DNA of 64,000 bases, from NCBI GenBank assembly GCA_017416155.1, contig JAFQDE010000005.1, positions 102,894-166,893 on the forward strand, given 5' to 3'. Origin of the DNA: Tyzzerella sp. (GTDB taxonomy: Bacteria; Bacillota; Clostridia; Lachnospirales; Lachnospiraceae). Made by a program: the position numbers and the translations under genes. The notes under the pieces are model-generated. The model was not told the DNA's origin. It saw only the letters and a program-made list of their open reading frames with translations, and made no database searches. Every line of letters starts with the position of its first letter. The stretch's first letter is position 1. Below are positions 1-8,349 of the stretch, in pieces.

Positions 1-2128
1 GACCATTTTCATCACGAGTACCAGGAGCTTGCACTGAGAGAACCGGCATTGTCCAGTGGAAGGAATCTCCAATCAGAGAAACCATCTCTGCAAAGGTTAA
101 CTGATCTAACAGTTTGTCCCACTTCGGATCATCGTATGCAAGTCCCATCATGTCATAAAGTTTCAAACCATTGTCAGCACCAAGTGTTGGCATTTCTGCC
201 TTCGCATCTTTGTCTGTCGCATACTGTTGATCCTGAAGACCTTTCACCAAGTAATCGTTAAGTGCAATCTTCACTGTCTTTTTCAGATTTGGCATGGTGC
301 CTTCCCAATCATTACGTGTCAAGTAAGTAACCTTCGTTCCTACTTTTTCGTTTAAATTAGGGTCTGCAGAGCTTAATTGATTCTTAATCTCTGTTCCCGC
401 ATCACTCGTAGCATAGGTTGTTGTATCTAATCCCGGATTGTTCCATACTGCTACTAATGAAACATTTCCTGCTGCATCCATACGGCCTTCTGTACTTTCT
501 GCCGTGTATCCTTTTGCTGCCAATACGTTGTTTGCTGCATTGTGTGCATCTGTAGCTGCTGTGAAGTAATAATCACCGGCATCTAAAATGTATGTGCCTG
601 CACCATATGCATCATAGCTTGCTACATAATCTCCATCAACTTCAATAGTAAGTTCTTCTGATTCACCCGGTTTTAAGATGTCTGTTTTATCAAATCCTAC
701 TAATGATACAGAAGCCTTTTCTATTTTGTTATCAATATCATACTGCGTGTATGGACTGGAAACGTAGATTTGAACTGTCTCCTTACCTGCTACATCGCCT
801 TTGTTTGTAACTGTTACTTTAATTGTATATGTTGTTTTCTCTTCATCATATTGTAATGACATATTGCTGTATTCAAACTCTGTATAGCTGAGACCATAAC
901 CGAATGGGAATGCAACATCATCAGCATATTCATAGTTTCCTGCATTTCCTTTGCCCATTACATAGTCTTCATAACGCGTCTCATAATATTTATATCCTAC
1001 ATAGATACCTTCCTGATAAAGCATGTAAGTGTCTGCATGTCCAGGAATCTTACTTGTATCACCATCATATACGATAGGTGTGAAGTTCTGCATTACAGGG
1101 CTTGAATAGTTATCATAGCAGTAAGTATCCGGAAGACTTCCTGATGGATTTACCTTACCGCTTAAAATCTCAGCTACTGCATTAAGACCGGTCTGTCCTA
1201 CTCCGCCAATCCAAAGCGTTGCATCAACGCCGTACTCATTATTCTTTAAGAAATCAACCTGAAGTGCGTTTGATGTATTGATAAGTACAATTACCTTCTT
1301 AACTTTTCCGTCATCCTTCATTTTCTTGATTCCGGCCAACATGTCTTTTTCATCTTGGCTTAATGCAAGGTAATTATAATTCATCTTTTCATTGTTCGTA
1401 CCATTTTCTAATGTGTTGTCAAAATAAGCATCCGCACCTTCACCACCGATACGTGACAATACAACAATCGCTGCATCACCATAATCTTCTACAGACGCTA
1501 ATACGTCTTTAGTGTAAACCTTCCACGGAGCCTCTACAATCTCTGCAGTACCATATCCTCCGCTTCCTTGTGAATCCTGTGCTGTAGCGCCTGCATCCTC
1601 ACGAGTATATTTTGCAGCATCTCCTGTCAAATAGAAATCCCACAATGTTTTATTGACTGCAAATCCTTCTTTTTCCAATGCAGTTTTTAAATCATCACAT
1701 TTTGTCGTATCTACATTCGCTGAACCTGTACCGCCATAAACAATGTTTACAGATGATGTGGAGAACAAACTAACCTTTGCCTTTGAAGCAAGAGGAAGTG
1801 CCTTGTTTTCATTCATCAGAAGAGAAGCTCCTTCTGCCTCAACCTGTTTTACAAGCTCGGCACCTGCTTTCGTTCTCTCTTCTTCTGTCTTATAGTCTCC
1901 TTCATAATAAACTGCTTCTGCATCTGCATTTTCCAGTTCCCAGAATGTTCCTCCTACAAATAATGCCATAGTATTATCAAACATCGTTACCACTACAGTT
2001 GCAATAATTAAGATTACTGCAAGCGGAGCGCTAAATAATGTAAGAAACTTCCACGGTCTTCTCGCTCTTCTGCGAGCTTTTTTGAAAGCCTTTTTCTGAG
2101 CTTTCTTTTCTTGTTTTGTTACTTCCAT
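1..2128 (-). CDS. Membrane-anchored GH3 beta-glycosidase, reversed domain order (partial)
   Basis: The frame is open from the ATG at 2128 to the window edge (709 codons seen, C-terminus missing), with GAAAGGA upstream. It starts with a basic Lys/Arg-rich tail and one hydrophobic segment (about residues 26-50), so it is probably membrane-anchored with the enzyme outside. Next comes a GH3 C-terminal-type domain (about 80-430, with LLMNENKALPL and SGSLPDT), an FnIII-like domain opened by FPFGYGLSYTEF, and only near residue 675 the start of the GH3 N-terminal barrel (QLTFAEMVSLIGD, then RDENG). This is the inverse of the usual GH3 order; such inversion is known from rumen beta-glucosidases of Butyrivibrio and Ruminococcus. 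The barrel and nucleophile lie outside the window, so substrate is unknown. It follows the GH2 gene by 27 bases and is probably in its operon. Confidence 0.85.
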   Translation of the reverse strand, partial: MEVTKQEKKAQKKAFKKARRRARRPWKFLTLFSAPLAVILIIATVVVTMFDNTMALFVGGTFWELENADAEAVYYEGDYKTEEERTKAGAELVKQVEAEGASLLMNENKALPLASKAKVSLFSTSSVNIVYGGTGSANVDTTKCDDLKTALEKEGFAVNKTLWDFYLTGDAAKYTREDAGATAQDSQGSGGYGTAEIVEAPWKVYTKDVLASVEDYGDAAIVVLSRIGGEGADAYFDNTLENGTNNEKMNYNYLALSQDEKDMLAGIKKMKDDGKVKKVIVLINTSNALQVDFLKNNEYGVDATLWIGGVGQTGLNAVAEILSGKVNPSGSLPDTYCYDNYSSPVMQNFTPIVYDGDTSKIPGHADTYMLYQEGIYVGYKYYETRYEDYVMGKGNAGNYEYADDVAFPFGYGLSYTEFEYSNMSLQYDEEKTTYTIKVTVTNKGDVAGKETVQIYVSSPYTQYDIDNKIEKASVSLVGFDKTDILKPGESEELTIEVDGDYVASYDAYGAGTYILDAGDYYFTAATDAHNAANNVLAAKGYTAESTEGRMDAAGNVSLVAVWNNPGLDTTTYATSDAGTEIKNQLSSADPNLNEKVGTKVTYLTRNDWEGTMPNLKKTVKIALNDYLVKGLQDQQYATDKDAKAEMPTLGADNGLKLYDMMGLAYDDPKWDKLLDQLTFAEMVSLIGDSFHWTMPVLSVQAPGTRDENG

Positions 2129-2155
2129 CTTTTTATTTCCTTTCTTTTTATTCAG

Positions 2156-4087
2156 CTACATCCAGTTTGAGCTGTCGCCTTTTTTTAGCTTGTACTCTGG
2201 TCTCGCTTTATCCGTTTTATAAATCACAGCACTGTCCTGATACTCTCCGGCACGCACTTCTAACCGGTTCGTATCCTCCATGGAAAGTTTGAACTTAAAA
2301 ACATGCTCTCCGCTCTTGGTTGCTACATGTTTTCCGTTATTGTAAAGTGATACTTCCTTCTGGTTGGAGTACACTGTAATTTCTGTTACGTTTTCGGTAC
2401 GATATTCATATCGTTTGCCTGCCATATATACGAATGGCTTCTCTGTCCAATATGCTTTATAAAGGTAGAATACATCCTTTTTCACTTTTCTGTCAAAGGT
2501 AATCATACCCTTGTGATTCATACCCGGCTCGCCGCCCTGATTTCTCGCATCTGCCGCGAAATCAAACATATTCCAGTAGTAATGTGCCCACATGTATGGG
2601 TGGCGTTTGAAGCACTCTAACATGTATTCATGATATTTGTTCTGATATTCTTCTGTGTTGTCTCCGCGTTTTGGCTTTGCACTATGAAGATTTGGCATGC
2701 CTTCTGCACCGTACTCCGAATAACAGAGTGGTCTGTTCGGATACAACAGATGCCAGAACCATATCCACAAATCATTTAACCATAAGAAAGGAACGTACCA
2801 TCCGAGATACAAGTTCCATCCAACCAAGTCCGTGATATGTGCCACCGGATTGAAATGCAGGCACATTGCAAAGCAGGCGAGTGTCGTCGGTCTTGTCGGG
2901 TCCATCTCCTTCACAAGCTTTTGCAGCGCGCGGTGGTTATCCAGCATGTCCTTCTTATACCTTCGTCCGGATATGGTAATCTCATTCGAAATTCCCCAAG
3001 TCACAATACTCGGATGATTGTAGTTCTGCACAATCAATTCCTTCATCTGTGAAAATGTATTCTCACGCCCCTTTGGCATATGTTCGGAGATATACGGAAT
3101 CTCTGCCCAAACAATCATGCCTACCTTGTCACACAGGTCATAGAAATACTGGTCGTGCTGATAATGTGCCAGACGAATGGTATTTGCCCCTACTTCACGT
3201 ATCAGTTCCATGTCTCTATCATGGTGTTCTGTTGCAATGGCATTCCCCAACTCTTTAAAATCCTGATGACGGGAGACTCCATGAAGCGGATACGCTCTTC
3301 CGTTTAGGTGAAATCCGTCTTTTGGACTAAATTCAAAGGTTCTCACACCGCAATTACAAGCAATCTCGTCCACTTCCTTACCGGACTTATACATCGTCGC
3401 CTTAATTTGATACAAATACGGGTCGGAAAGTCCATCCCAAAGATGTACTTTCGGTACATGAAGTGTCACTTCCGTACCTTCCTCTTCTGCAACCACATTC
3501 CCTTCTACATCCAAAAGTTCTACCACTACCTTCACGTCCGAAACTTTTGCTTCTTTATTGATAAACGTAATCACATTGACATCTGCATCTTTTCCGTGAA
3601 CCTCTGTGGTATACCTAAGCCCCGGTCCGCCATAGTAATCCAAGTCAAAATGTTCCTTCTTCACAATCAGGAATTCTACGTCACGATAGATTCCTCCGTA
3701 GAATGTAAAATCGGCCTTCTGTGGGTACACGCGGTCGTTCGCACTGTTGTCCACTTCCACCACAATCTGATTCTCTTCTTCTAGTTCATCCGTCACATCT
3801 ACGCGGAAAGTAGAATAACCGCCATGATGCTCCTTCACTTCTCTTTCATTCAAAATCACTTTAGCACTCGCATTCACCCCATGGAACTGCAGGTAAACAC
3901 GCTCTGTCTCTTCATCGAACTGTGGTTTTGCAAATGTATTGTCATAGACACATGTGCCTCTGTAATAATCATTGCCTCCATCCTGTCCGTCTTTTCCATT
4001 CCATGTATGAGGTAAGCTTACAGCCTGTCTGTTTCCATCGCGGCCCGTAAAGCTCCAGCCTTGCATCAACTTCTCAATTCTTCTCAT
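2156..4087 (-). CDS. GH2-family glycoside hydrolase (beta-galactosidase/beta-glucuronidase type)
   Basis: Retaining exo-glycosidase of family GH2, 643 aa from the chosen start. An upstream in-frame ATG at 4117 exists, but the ATG at 4087 has AAAGGGA at good spacing and gives MRRIEKLMQGW, so I prefer it. Order: jelly-roll sugar-binding domain (about 1-150), immunoglobulin-like domain (150-250), TIM barrel (250-520), short beta-rich tail. The acid/base Glu is in TWGISNE (about residue 369) and the nucleophile Glu in CYSEYGAEG (about 458). No signal peptide, so cytoplasmic. The length is short for LacZ and nearer beta-glucuronidase, but the exact sugar cannot be read from sequence. It lies directly upstream of the GH3 gene; together they suggest hydrolysis of plant or host glycosides. 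Confidence 0.88.
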   Translation of the reverse strand: MRRIEKLMQGWSFTGRDGNRQAVSLPHTWNGKDGQDGGNDYYRGTCVYDNTFAKPQFDEETERVYLQFHGVNASAKVILNEREVKEHHGGYSTFRVDVTDELEEENQIVVEVDNSANDRVYPQKADFTFYGGIYRDVEFLIVKKEHFDLDYYGGPGLRYTTEVHGKDADVNVITFINKEAKVSDVKVVVELLDVEGNVVAEEEGTEVTLHVPKVHLWDGLSDPYLYQIKATMYKSGKEVDEIACNCGVRTFEFSPKDGFHLNGRAYPLHGVSRHQDFKELGNAIATEHHDRDMELIREVGANTIRLAHYQHDQYFYDLCDKVGMIVWAEIPYISEHMPKGRENTFSQMKELIVQNYNHPSIVTWGISNEITISGRRYKKDMLDNHRALQKLVKEMDPTRPTTLACFAMCLHFNPVAHITDLVGWNLYLGWYVPFLWLNDLWIWFWHLLYPNRPLCYSEYGAEGMPNLHSAKPKRGDNTEEYQNKYHEYMLECFKRHPYMWAHYYWNMFDFAADARNQGGEPGMNHKGMITFDRKVKKDVFYLYKAYWTEKPFVYMAGKRYEYRTENVTEITVYSNQKEVSLYNNGKHVATKSGEHVFKFKLSMEDTNRLEVRAGEYQDSAVIYKTDKARPEYKLKKGDSSNWM

Positions 4088-4123
4088 ACTAGTTCCCTTT
4101 CCAATTTCTTCTAACATAATGTT

Positions 4124-4153
4124 ATTGTTTATATTTTAACATAAGTTAAACAA
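4124..4153. promoter_or_regulatory. Nested inverted repeat upstream of the GH2-GH3 pair
   Basis: ATTGTTTA (4124-4131) and TAAACAAT (4146-4153) form a perfect dyad. Inside it TTTAAC-ATAA-GTTAAA forms a second one sharing the same axis. It lies just before the GH2 gene, where its promoter must be. An operator for a sugar-responsive regulator is the natural guess; no regulator gene is adjacent. Confidence 0.4.
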
Positions 4154-4264
4154 TTTTTCCTTACTTTTATAAAATATTATATTGGTTTTCTCTACCAATT
4201 TATAGAGATTATTGTTTTTAGAGTAAGCAAGTAAAATAAGCACTCACAATTTACTCAAAAGACA

Positions 4265-4290
4265 AAAAAGAGAGCAAAAAATTTGCTCTC
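4265..4290 (-). terminator. Rho-independent terminator of tmRNA
   Basis: On the minus strand GAGAGCAAA/TTTGCTCTC forms a 9-bp stem followed by TTTTTT, about ten bases after the tmRNA 3' end. Confidence 0.85.
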
Positions 4291-4300
4291 CATTTTCTAG

Positions 4301-4644
4301 TGGACCTGAGGGGAATCGAACCCCTGTCCGAAAGCCCATTCATCAAGGCATCTCCCATCACAGTCATTATTTTGACATTCCCTCCATCATCCGCCGAATG
4401 ACAGGCTGATGACTTTAGTAGCTTCATAAGTTCTTCCATCCCCTCAAAGCTTTGGAAACGAAGTGCCTCACCTCGTTGAAGCCGGTGACTTAGGCAGTGA
4501 GCGACCTAAGGCCGACTGCTGCAACTAGGCAGCGAATGCTAACTTATCGTTTGCGTTTAATTTTAAAATACGGATTGTTACGCGGTCCCGTCCCGCGGAT
4601 GGCTTCCTCAACTTCAAAACCCCCGTCGAAACCAGTACAAGCCC
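4301..4644 (-). ncRNA. ssrA: Transfer-messenger RNA (tmRNA)
   Basis: tmRNA rescues stalled ribosomes together with SmpB (encoded at 23883-24350). The 5' end GGGCTTG pairs with the 3' CAGGTCC to give the acceptor stem, and the T arm GGGGTTCGATTCCCC precedes it. The tag reading frame ends ANDKLAFAA followed by TAG, a typical hydrophobic Ala-Ala degradation tag. The acceptor end is followed by ACTAG rather than ACCA, so CCA must be added after transcription. About 344 nt, normal for one-piece tmRNA. The ends were placed by pairing, so they may be off by a base or two. Confidence 0.95.
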
Positions 4645-4678
4645 TAATATCACATGTCTGGTTCGCAAACGCATTTGT

Positions 4679-4707
4679 ATTATATATGAGCCAAAGCATA
4701 ATGTCAA
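4679..4707 (-). promoter_or_regulatory. Consensus sigma-A promoter of ssrA
   Basis: TTGACA (4707-4702), a 17-bp spacer and TATAAT (4684-4679) match the vegetative consensus exactly. The mature tmRNA 5' end lies about 35 bases after the -10 box, so a short 5' leader must be removed. Confidence 0.9.
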
Positions 4708-4770
4708 GACGAATCTCTCGACATTATACTACAAGTTTAACTCCAATTACTGTCAAATTGTCATCACTTG

Positions 4771-5661
4771 TTATTTTCTTTTTACCAAATGCAACACTAC
4801 ATACACGCCAACAAGCACTGCTACGCTCACACCAAGTATTCCATACATAGTCGGAAGCCCTACTTTCTCACCAAAGAAATACACATTGCAGTCAATCCCA
4901 TCTCGAAGTGATTCAATCACTGCACTCGGATAGCCATCTGCCTCAAGTTCTTCAAATATACCGCGAAGTGCATGGTTGCGAAGAAGTGAGGTTGCATAGG
5001 TTCCCGGTAAAAGCGATATTACCTTCTGAAGTCCTTCACTAAATTGAGAGATTGGCATGTATGCACCGCAAAGAAATCCGTACATCGAACTCACCATACT
5101 TCCGACTGCTGAAATCTGTCCTTGCGTCGATAACATAAGATTGATAATGGATGAGAGTGCCACACCAAACATCACCAACAAAAACACATCCAAAAGCAAA
5201 AATACCACATCACTTCCTGATAGATACCAACCCACTTCCCCGAGATATAAAAATCCTGCACCCGTGGTAATCAAACATATGATCAAAGTAGAAATCAACG
5301 TAGACACATAATAACCAAGTGCCAACGTACTTCCCTTTACCGGTGTTACCACAAAATCTTTTCTTGCACCTGTCACCTTATCCTGCACCATCAGCATATT
5401 TGAACAGCAAGCAACCGTCACACAACATACTGCCAAGAGAGAGGAAACAAGTTGTCCTCCCACTGCTGCATCCAACAACTTTCCAGGTATCTCCATTCCT
5501 TCCGGAAATGACATCGCAAAACTGTCACGATACACCTTTCCAAGAAACGATATATATAACACTAACAGAATCAATGGTGTAATCAGTGATGTGAAGAACA
5601 ATCCTTTGTCCTTGAAAAACATCTTGATATTACGCTTGATCAATAGTCCTAATCCAATCAT
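4771..5661 (-). CDS. ABC-2 type transporter permease
   Basis: Membrane half of an exporter, 296 aa with about six hydrophobic segments: one at residues 20-40, a cluster from about 100 to 220, and a last one at the C-terminus. It shows the general plan of DrrB/ABC2_membrane proteins with a large loop after the first segment. It overlaps the ATPase gene by 4 bases (ATGA), which indicates coupled translation. The substrate is not readable; related systems export antibiotics, lipids or polymers. Confidence 0.85.
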   Translation of the reverse strand: MIGLGLLIKRNIKMFFKDKGLFFTSLITPLILLVLYISFLGKVYRDSFAMSFPEGMEIPGKLLDAAVGGQLVSSLLAVCCVTVACCSNMLMVQDKVTGARKDFVVTPVKGSTLALGYYVSTLISTLIICLITTGAGFLYLGEVGWYLSGSDVVFLLLDVFLLVMFGVALSSIINLMLSTQGQISAVGSMVSSMYGFLCGAYMPISQFSEGLQKVISLLPGTYATSLLRNHALRGIFEELEADGYPSAVIESLRDGIDCNVYFFGEKVGLPTMYGILGVSVAVLVGVYVVLHLVKRK

Positions 5662-6572
5662 TTTTCCGTACCTCCTGTCAGTTTTTTCCCTGTCACAGCA
5701 AGGAATACATCATCCATCTTACCCTTTGTAATCTCATAATCAGCAAAAATTTCAGGATGCGCAATGATTAGCTCTGTAGCCTCTGCCGTATTAGAAACTG
5801 ATACACGGTAGGCATCTCGAATCGCCTCATATGGTTTTTGCAATAATTCTACCTGCGTCTCATTGATTCCATATATCGTAATAAAGTCACCCGTGTGTGT
5901 ATTCTTAAGTTCCAATGGTGTCGCCTCTGCAACAATCTTTCCTGCATCCAGAATGACAACATAATCTGCCTCCGCTGCTTCTTCCATATAATGTGTGGTG
6001 AGAAACACTGTCATATTCTCCTTCTCGCGAAGTTCTGATATAACAGACCACAGTAATCTTCTAGTCTGCGGATCAAGTCCTGTAGTCGGCTCATCAAGTA
6101 TCAATATCTTGGGTCTGTGAAGTAATGCTCTTGCAATATCGATTCGTCTTCTCTGACCGCCTGATAATTTTCCCACAGTACGTTTTAATAAGTCTTTAAA
6201 ATCAAGTAACACTGATAACTCTTTCAGACGCTCTTTAAATGCTTCGCCCTTAATTCCATAAAGTGCTGCCCTACTCTCGAGATTATCTTTTACCGACAAA
6301 GACTTATCCAGCACAGAATCCTGAAAAACAACTCCGAGTTCCCGTTTTATTTGTTCTGAATTGTCATCTAATGTATGTCCATCTATAATCACTGTTCCGG
6401 AATCTTTCATCAGACCACCACAGATAATAGATATGGTTGTAGATTTTCCGGCACCGTTCACTCCCAGAAAGGCAAACAACTCACCTTCTCTTACGCTAAA
6501 ACTAATATCTTGTACTGCTTTGACATCACCAAAACTTTTGCTCAAATGTTCAATCTCTATAATATTTCGCAT
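5658..6572 (-). CDS. ABC exporter ATP-binding protein (DrrA-like)
   Basis: 304 aa ATPase energising the ABC-2 permease next to it. Walker A is GVNGAGKST (about residues 38-46), the signature is LSGGQRRR, Walker B ILILDEPTTGLD, and the switch His is in TTHYMEE. The roughly 80 residues after the nucleotide-binding domain match the C-terminal extension seen in DrrA-type drug exporters. It begins 3 bases after the TetR regulator ends, so the three genes form one operon: regulator, ATPase, permease. Confidence 0.9.
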   Translation of the reverse strand: MRNIIEIEHLSKSFGDVKAVQDISFSVREGELFAFLGVNGAGKSTTISIICGGLMKDSGTVIIDGHTLDDNSEQIKRELGVVFQDSVLDKSLSVKDNLESRAALYGIKGEAFKERLKELSVLLDFKDLLKRTVGKLSGGQRRRIDIARALLHRPKILILDEPTTGLDPQTRRLLWSVISELREKENMTVFLTTHYMEEAAEADYVVILDAGKIVAEATPLELKNTHTGDFITIYGINETQVELLQKPYEAIRDAYRVSVSNTAEATELIIAHPEIFADYEITKGKMDDVFLAVTGKKLTGGTEK

Positions 6573-6575
6573 AGT

Positions 6576-7145
6576 CTATTCCTCCGTAAAAACATATCGT
6601 GCCCTGATTCCATGGTATGCATTTGTTACCAATTCACTAATCTCCTCCCACTCTAATGGTAGGTAGGATGTCACAAGCAAACTCGCAATTCCATGCACAT
6701 AAATCCACATTTCCAAATGAAATTGATTTGCCTTCTCATAAGATAATCCCAATTTCTTCTGTATTACTGCGATGCTCATTTGGGTGCTCTCATCAAATTC
6801 ATCCGCAATCTTCTCCTTAGAACGATCCCTCATAAAAAGCAGTTTAAAAAGTTCCCTCTCCTCCTTGGCAAACCGAATATATCCCATCCCAGCCGCCTTA
6901 TATGGCGGATATTGATTGCTCTGTGTTTCCAGCCTCAAAAAATCCATATATATACTGTACGCGCTGTCCATGACATCCTGTTTTAATTCATCCATGGAAA
7001 TATAGTTTGAAAAAATAGGCTGCGTAGAACATCCCATATGTGTTGCAATTGCACGTGCATTCAGTACATCTGCTCCCTTTTCTCTCACCATATCAATAGC
7101 TGCTGTTATGATGTCTTCTTTTGTAACTTTCACTTTTGGTGGCAT
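6576..7145 (-). CDS. TetR/AcrR-family transcriptional regulator
   Basis: 189 aa. The N-terminal helix-turn-helix (about residues 8-52) has the TetR pattern ITAAIDMVREKGADVLNARAI and then CSTQPIFSNY as recognition region. The rest is the helical ligand domain, which resembles the WHG-type C-terminal domain, a guess from the pattern alone. It is the first gene of the exporter operon and probably represses its own promoter through the repeats at 7169-7194. The inducer is unknown. Confidence 0.88.
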   Translation of the reverse strand: MPPKVKVTKEDIITAAIDMVREKGADVLNARAIATHMGCSTQPIFSNYISMDELKQDVMDSAYSIYMDFLRLETQSNQYPPYKAAGMGYIRFAKEERELFKLLFMRDRSKEKIADEFDESTQMSIAVIQKKLGLSYEKANQFHLEMWIYVHGIASLLVTSYLPLEWEEISELVTNAYHGIRARYVFTEE

Positions 7146-7168
7146 ATTGAACTCCTCACTTTGGATAA

Positions 7169-7219
7169 CGTTTGTTATATATCGTTCGTTATATTATCAC
7201 TTTATTTGCTGTATGTCAA
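7169..7219 (-). promoter_or_regulatory. Promoter of the TetR-ABC operon with repeated operator motif
   Basis: TTGACA (7219-7214), 17-bp spacer, TAATAT (7196-7191). Two direct copies of CGTTYGTTATAT, at 7169-7180 and 7183-7194 (plus-strand reading, 14-base period), cover the -10 box and transcription start, where a repressor would act. Confidence 0.7.
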
Positions 7220-7233
7220 CATTTTAAAAAATA

Positions 7234-7272
7234 TTGGGTATAAAAGAGAAACAAAATCTCTTTTATACCCAA
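7234..7272 (-). terminator. Terminator of the gal operon
   Basis: A 16-bp perfect stem, TTGGGTATAAAAGAGA against TCTCTTTTATACCCAA, with a 7-nt loop. It is followed on the minus strand by ATATTTTTT and stands 19 bases after the galM stop codon. Confidence 0.88.
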
Positions 7273-7290
7273 TTTCTACCCGCTATACCT

Positions 7291-8325
7291 CTATACAAAT
7301 TTATAAACAGTTCTTGTGCAATATTCCTCGCCCTTCTTCACGATTGGACTTGGAAAGTTCTCATGATTGATGGCATCCGGATAATGCTGTGTCTCAAAGC
7401 AAATGCCCTGGCGATGCTTATACACTATGCCTTGCTTTCCTATTTCTTCTTTTAGGAAATTCCCCGAATATACCTGAACACCCGGAAGATCCGTATATAC
7501 TTCCATTGTAATACCACTAAGTTCAGAAGATAGTTCAATGACTTTTCTAAACTCACCCTGATTATTTAGGCACCAATTATGGTCATATCCGCCACCAAAA
7601 ATCAAAGCCTCATACTGCTCTTCAATGTCTCTTCCAACAAGCTTTTTCGTGCGGAAGTCCATTGGTGTTCCTTCCACCGGAACTATTTCCCCTGTTGGAA
7701 TCAACTGTTCATCAGTTGCTGTAAATGTATCAGCATCCATCCACAATTCATGGTCCAAAACATTGCCCGATGCATGACCATTGAGGTTGAAATAAGAGTG
7801 ATTTGTCATATTTACAATCGTATCTGCATCCACCATGCCATAGTAATCAATACAAAGTTCATTATCGTCTGTCAAAGTGTAGGTTACGTCCACATCCAAT
7901 GCGCCCGGATATCCTTGGTCACCATCTTGACTATGAAGCGATAACGTAATACTGTTCTCTGTTGTATTCTTCACTTCCCACTTGCGATAGTGATAATAAT
8001 CAAGTCCACTATGTAGATTGTTTCCATTATTATTCTTATCGAGTTCATAGACTGTTCCATTTAATGTAAACTGTGCTTTTCCAATACGATTCCCATTTCT
8101 TCCAATCGTAGCCCCAAATCCCGTGCCGCTTGGTCCTTCATATCCTAGTGGGCTATCGTATCCAAGCACGACATCAACTGGGTTCCCGTCCTTATCCGGT
8201 ACTAAAAGGGAATACAAAGTTGCCCCAAAATCTGTGACTTCCATAATAACCCCATTGGCATTTTCAAATGTATATAGTGTTGCTTTTTCATTTTTTGAAT
8301 TTGCACCAAAATCTCTTGTTCTCAT
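7291..8325 (-). CDS. galM: Aldose 1-epimerase (mutarotase)
   Basis: Interconverts alpha- and beta-D-galactose, feeding galactokinase. 344 aa, usual length. Family marks include GRNGNRI, NNLHSG, the catalytic His in NMTNHSYFNLNG and the general-base Glu in FETQHYPDA. No signal peptide, so cytoplasmic. Last gene of galK-galT-galM, 24 bases after galT. Confidence 0.95.
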   Translation of the reverse strand: MRTRDFGANSKNEKATLYTFENANGVIMEVTDFGATLYSLLVPDKDGNPVDVVLGYDSPLGYEGPSGTGFGATIGRNGNRIGKAQFTLNGTVYELDKNNNGNNLHSGLDYYHYRKWEVKNTTENSITLSLHSQDGDQGYPGALDVDVTYTLTDDNELCIDYYGMVDADTIVNMTNHSYFNLNGHASGNVLDHELWMDADTFTATDEQLIPTGEIVPVEGTPMDFRTKKLVGRDIEEQYEALIFGGGYDHNWCLNNQGEFRKVIELSSELSGITMEVYTDLPGVQVYSGNFLKEEIGKQGIVYKHRQGICFETQHYPDAINHENFPSPIVKKGEEYCTRTVYKFV

Positions 8326-8349
8326 AATACTATTCCTTCCACATATCCT

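Noticed and set aside
3308-3784. 158-aa plus-strand open frame inside the GH2 gene
   Set aside because: Antisense shadow of a well-supported glycosidase; no ribosome site or family features.
4251-4707. Short open frames on both strands at the tmRNA locus
   Set aside because: They lie within tmRNA; only the tag peptide part is translated.
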